Of a DNA stretch of 64,000 nt, positions 63,356 through 64,000 are shown in pieces. This DNA is from Spirodela intermedia. Lineage: Eukaryota; Streptophyta; Magnoliopsida; Alismatales; Araceae. Below the pieces are notes generated by a model that saw only the letters and a program-made list of their open reading frames with translations, did no database searches and had not been told where the DNA came from. Made by a program: the position numbers and the translations under genes. Where the stretch lies: the NCBI GenBank assembly GCA_902729315.2, contig LR746275.1, forward strand, positions 4,096,001 to 4,160,000, written 5' to 3'. Each line of letters opens with the position of its first letter. Positions within the stretch are counted from its first letter, which is position 1.

Positions 63356-63873
63356 ATTTCTACCGATTCTTTGTTCCTTACTGCCACTTGTTATGGTGAC
63401 AGTGCCCATTACCAACCTACATATAATGTTTTCCTGGGAAATCCTGCTTACTAACGAAAGAATGAGAGAATAAATAACGTGGTTGACCTGATTTGCATCT
63501 ACTTGTGCCACACTTTATTAGAACTACGAGGCAGGAGGAAATTATCAGCGACCCTTCTTGGTCCCTCTTCCCTGTATTAAAGGAAGATAGAGCGCCGAGA
63601 CAAAAATGGCGAGCTTTGCTTGCGAGCTTAGTGGGACATTTTTCTTATAAATATTACTACAGTGCGCCTTCAGGCATCAATCATCAAGTGCGGATGGATA
63701 GGTTGCCAGATGAATTTGGTTACGAAATTCCTTTACAGAAATAGTAGCATTGACAGCGCATACAGTGGTACATGCCAACAGGAAAAGAAGAAAAGCAGAG
63801 TGAGGGGTGGCGGTGAATTTAAAACACGCGGCGTCCGCCGTCGTCTTCAACCGATGTGATGATCAGTTGTTTA

Positions 63874-63918
<45 letters not shown>

Positions 63919-63923
63919 CTCTC
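63356..63923. other. convergent 3' region, RUS6 / unrecognised gene
   Basis: Holds the RUS6 3' UTR and, at the right end, the 3' UTR of a minus-strand gene, including a CT run. No further gene is seen. Confidence 0.5.
63877..63910. repeat. (CT)n microsatellite
   Basis: A CT run of about 34 bases, only 14 bases downstream (on the minus strand) of the stop codon of the partial gene at the window edge. Confidence 0.95.
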
Positions 63924-64000
63924 TCATGACGAGGAGAAGGTGTCGATGATGGTGGTGTGGAGAGGGTCGCTCAGGTGGGTGGCCCAGTTGTTGAGGGGGC
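63924..64000 (-). CDS. 3' end of an unrecognised gene, cut by the window edge
   Basis: On the minus strand the last 75 bases read PLNNWATHLSDPLHTTIIDTF, then SSS and TGA, with GC-rich third codon positions like the real exons in this window. The other two frames of this strand lack such a codon bias. It is too short to assign a family. Confidence 0.45.
   Translation of the reverse strand, partial: PLNNWATHLSDPLHTTIIDTFSSS

Overview
This window is nuclear DNA from a flowering plant. Every recognised gene is split by GT-AG introns, the first exons are often very GC-rich while introns and intergenic DNA are AT-rich, and the gene families are plant ones (RUS/DUF647, plastid TAAC carrier, plant GCK-domain protein, plant FLO11-like serine/proline-rich protein, two-cysteine ATE1). 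GC-rich first exons are common in monocots and some early-diverging angiosperms, but I cannot name the species. I see no bacterial, organellar or CRISPR content.

Layout. 0-2 kb: an RBMX2/Ist3-like spliceosomal RNA-binding gene (-), divergent from a GCK-domain gene (+, 2.2-4.6 kb). 5.5-9.1 kb: plastid uroporphyrinogen decarboxylase (-, 5 exons, 409 aa). 9.9-15.8 kb: a serine/proline-rich FLO11-like gene (-, 5 exons, 621 aa), divergent from ATE1 arginyltransferase (+, 17.5-22.8 kb, 6 exons, 640 aa). 23.2-25.4 kb: a Yippee-like zinc-binding gene (-, 5 exons, 117 aa). 26.2-28.1 kb: a 5'-truncated copy of nucleoporin NUP88/MOS7. 29.0-31.8 kb: eIF3g (+). 32.3-38.8 kb: an intron-containing DBP5/LOS4/RH38 DEAD-box helicase pseudogene, cut by a decayed Ty1/copia LTR retrotransposon (33.5-37.8 kb). 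38.9-43.3 kb: a decayed Yippee exon 1 and an AT-rich insertion. 44.0-51.8 kb: full-length NUP88/MOS7 (-, 9 exons, 822 aa), divergent from the plastid ADP/ATP carrier TAAC (+, 52.4-56.0 kb, 10 exons, 407 aa). 56.8-63.4 kb: RUS6 (+, 15 exons, 498 aa). 63.9-64.0 kb: the 3' end of an unrecognised gene (-).

The most interesting structure is a pair of long direct repeats (about 24.2-28.2 kb and 39.0-46.0 kb) flanking a roughly 10.8 kb block that holds eIF3g and the helicase pseudogene. The outer genes (Yippee on the left, NUP88 on the right) are complete. The inner copies are truncated: NUP88 exons 7-9 on the left, a broken Yippee exon 1 on the right. This is what a block inserted at a very widely staggered break would leave. 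Inside the repeats, a tract of about 2.3 kb over NUP88 exons 7-9 is almost identical (five differences seen), while the homologous flanks are clearly diverged. That pattern suggests recent gene conversion.

The genes do not form a pathway or operon. They are housekeeping genes (splicing, tetrapyrrole synthesis, N-degron pathway, nuclear pore, translation initiation, plastid nucleotide transport). Several sit as divergent pairs over short shared promoters rich in GA/CT tracts. Exon limits were derived by hand from splice dinucleotides, reading-frame phase and remembered family alignments. They have not been tested against transcripts.
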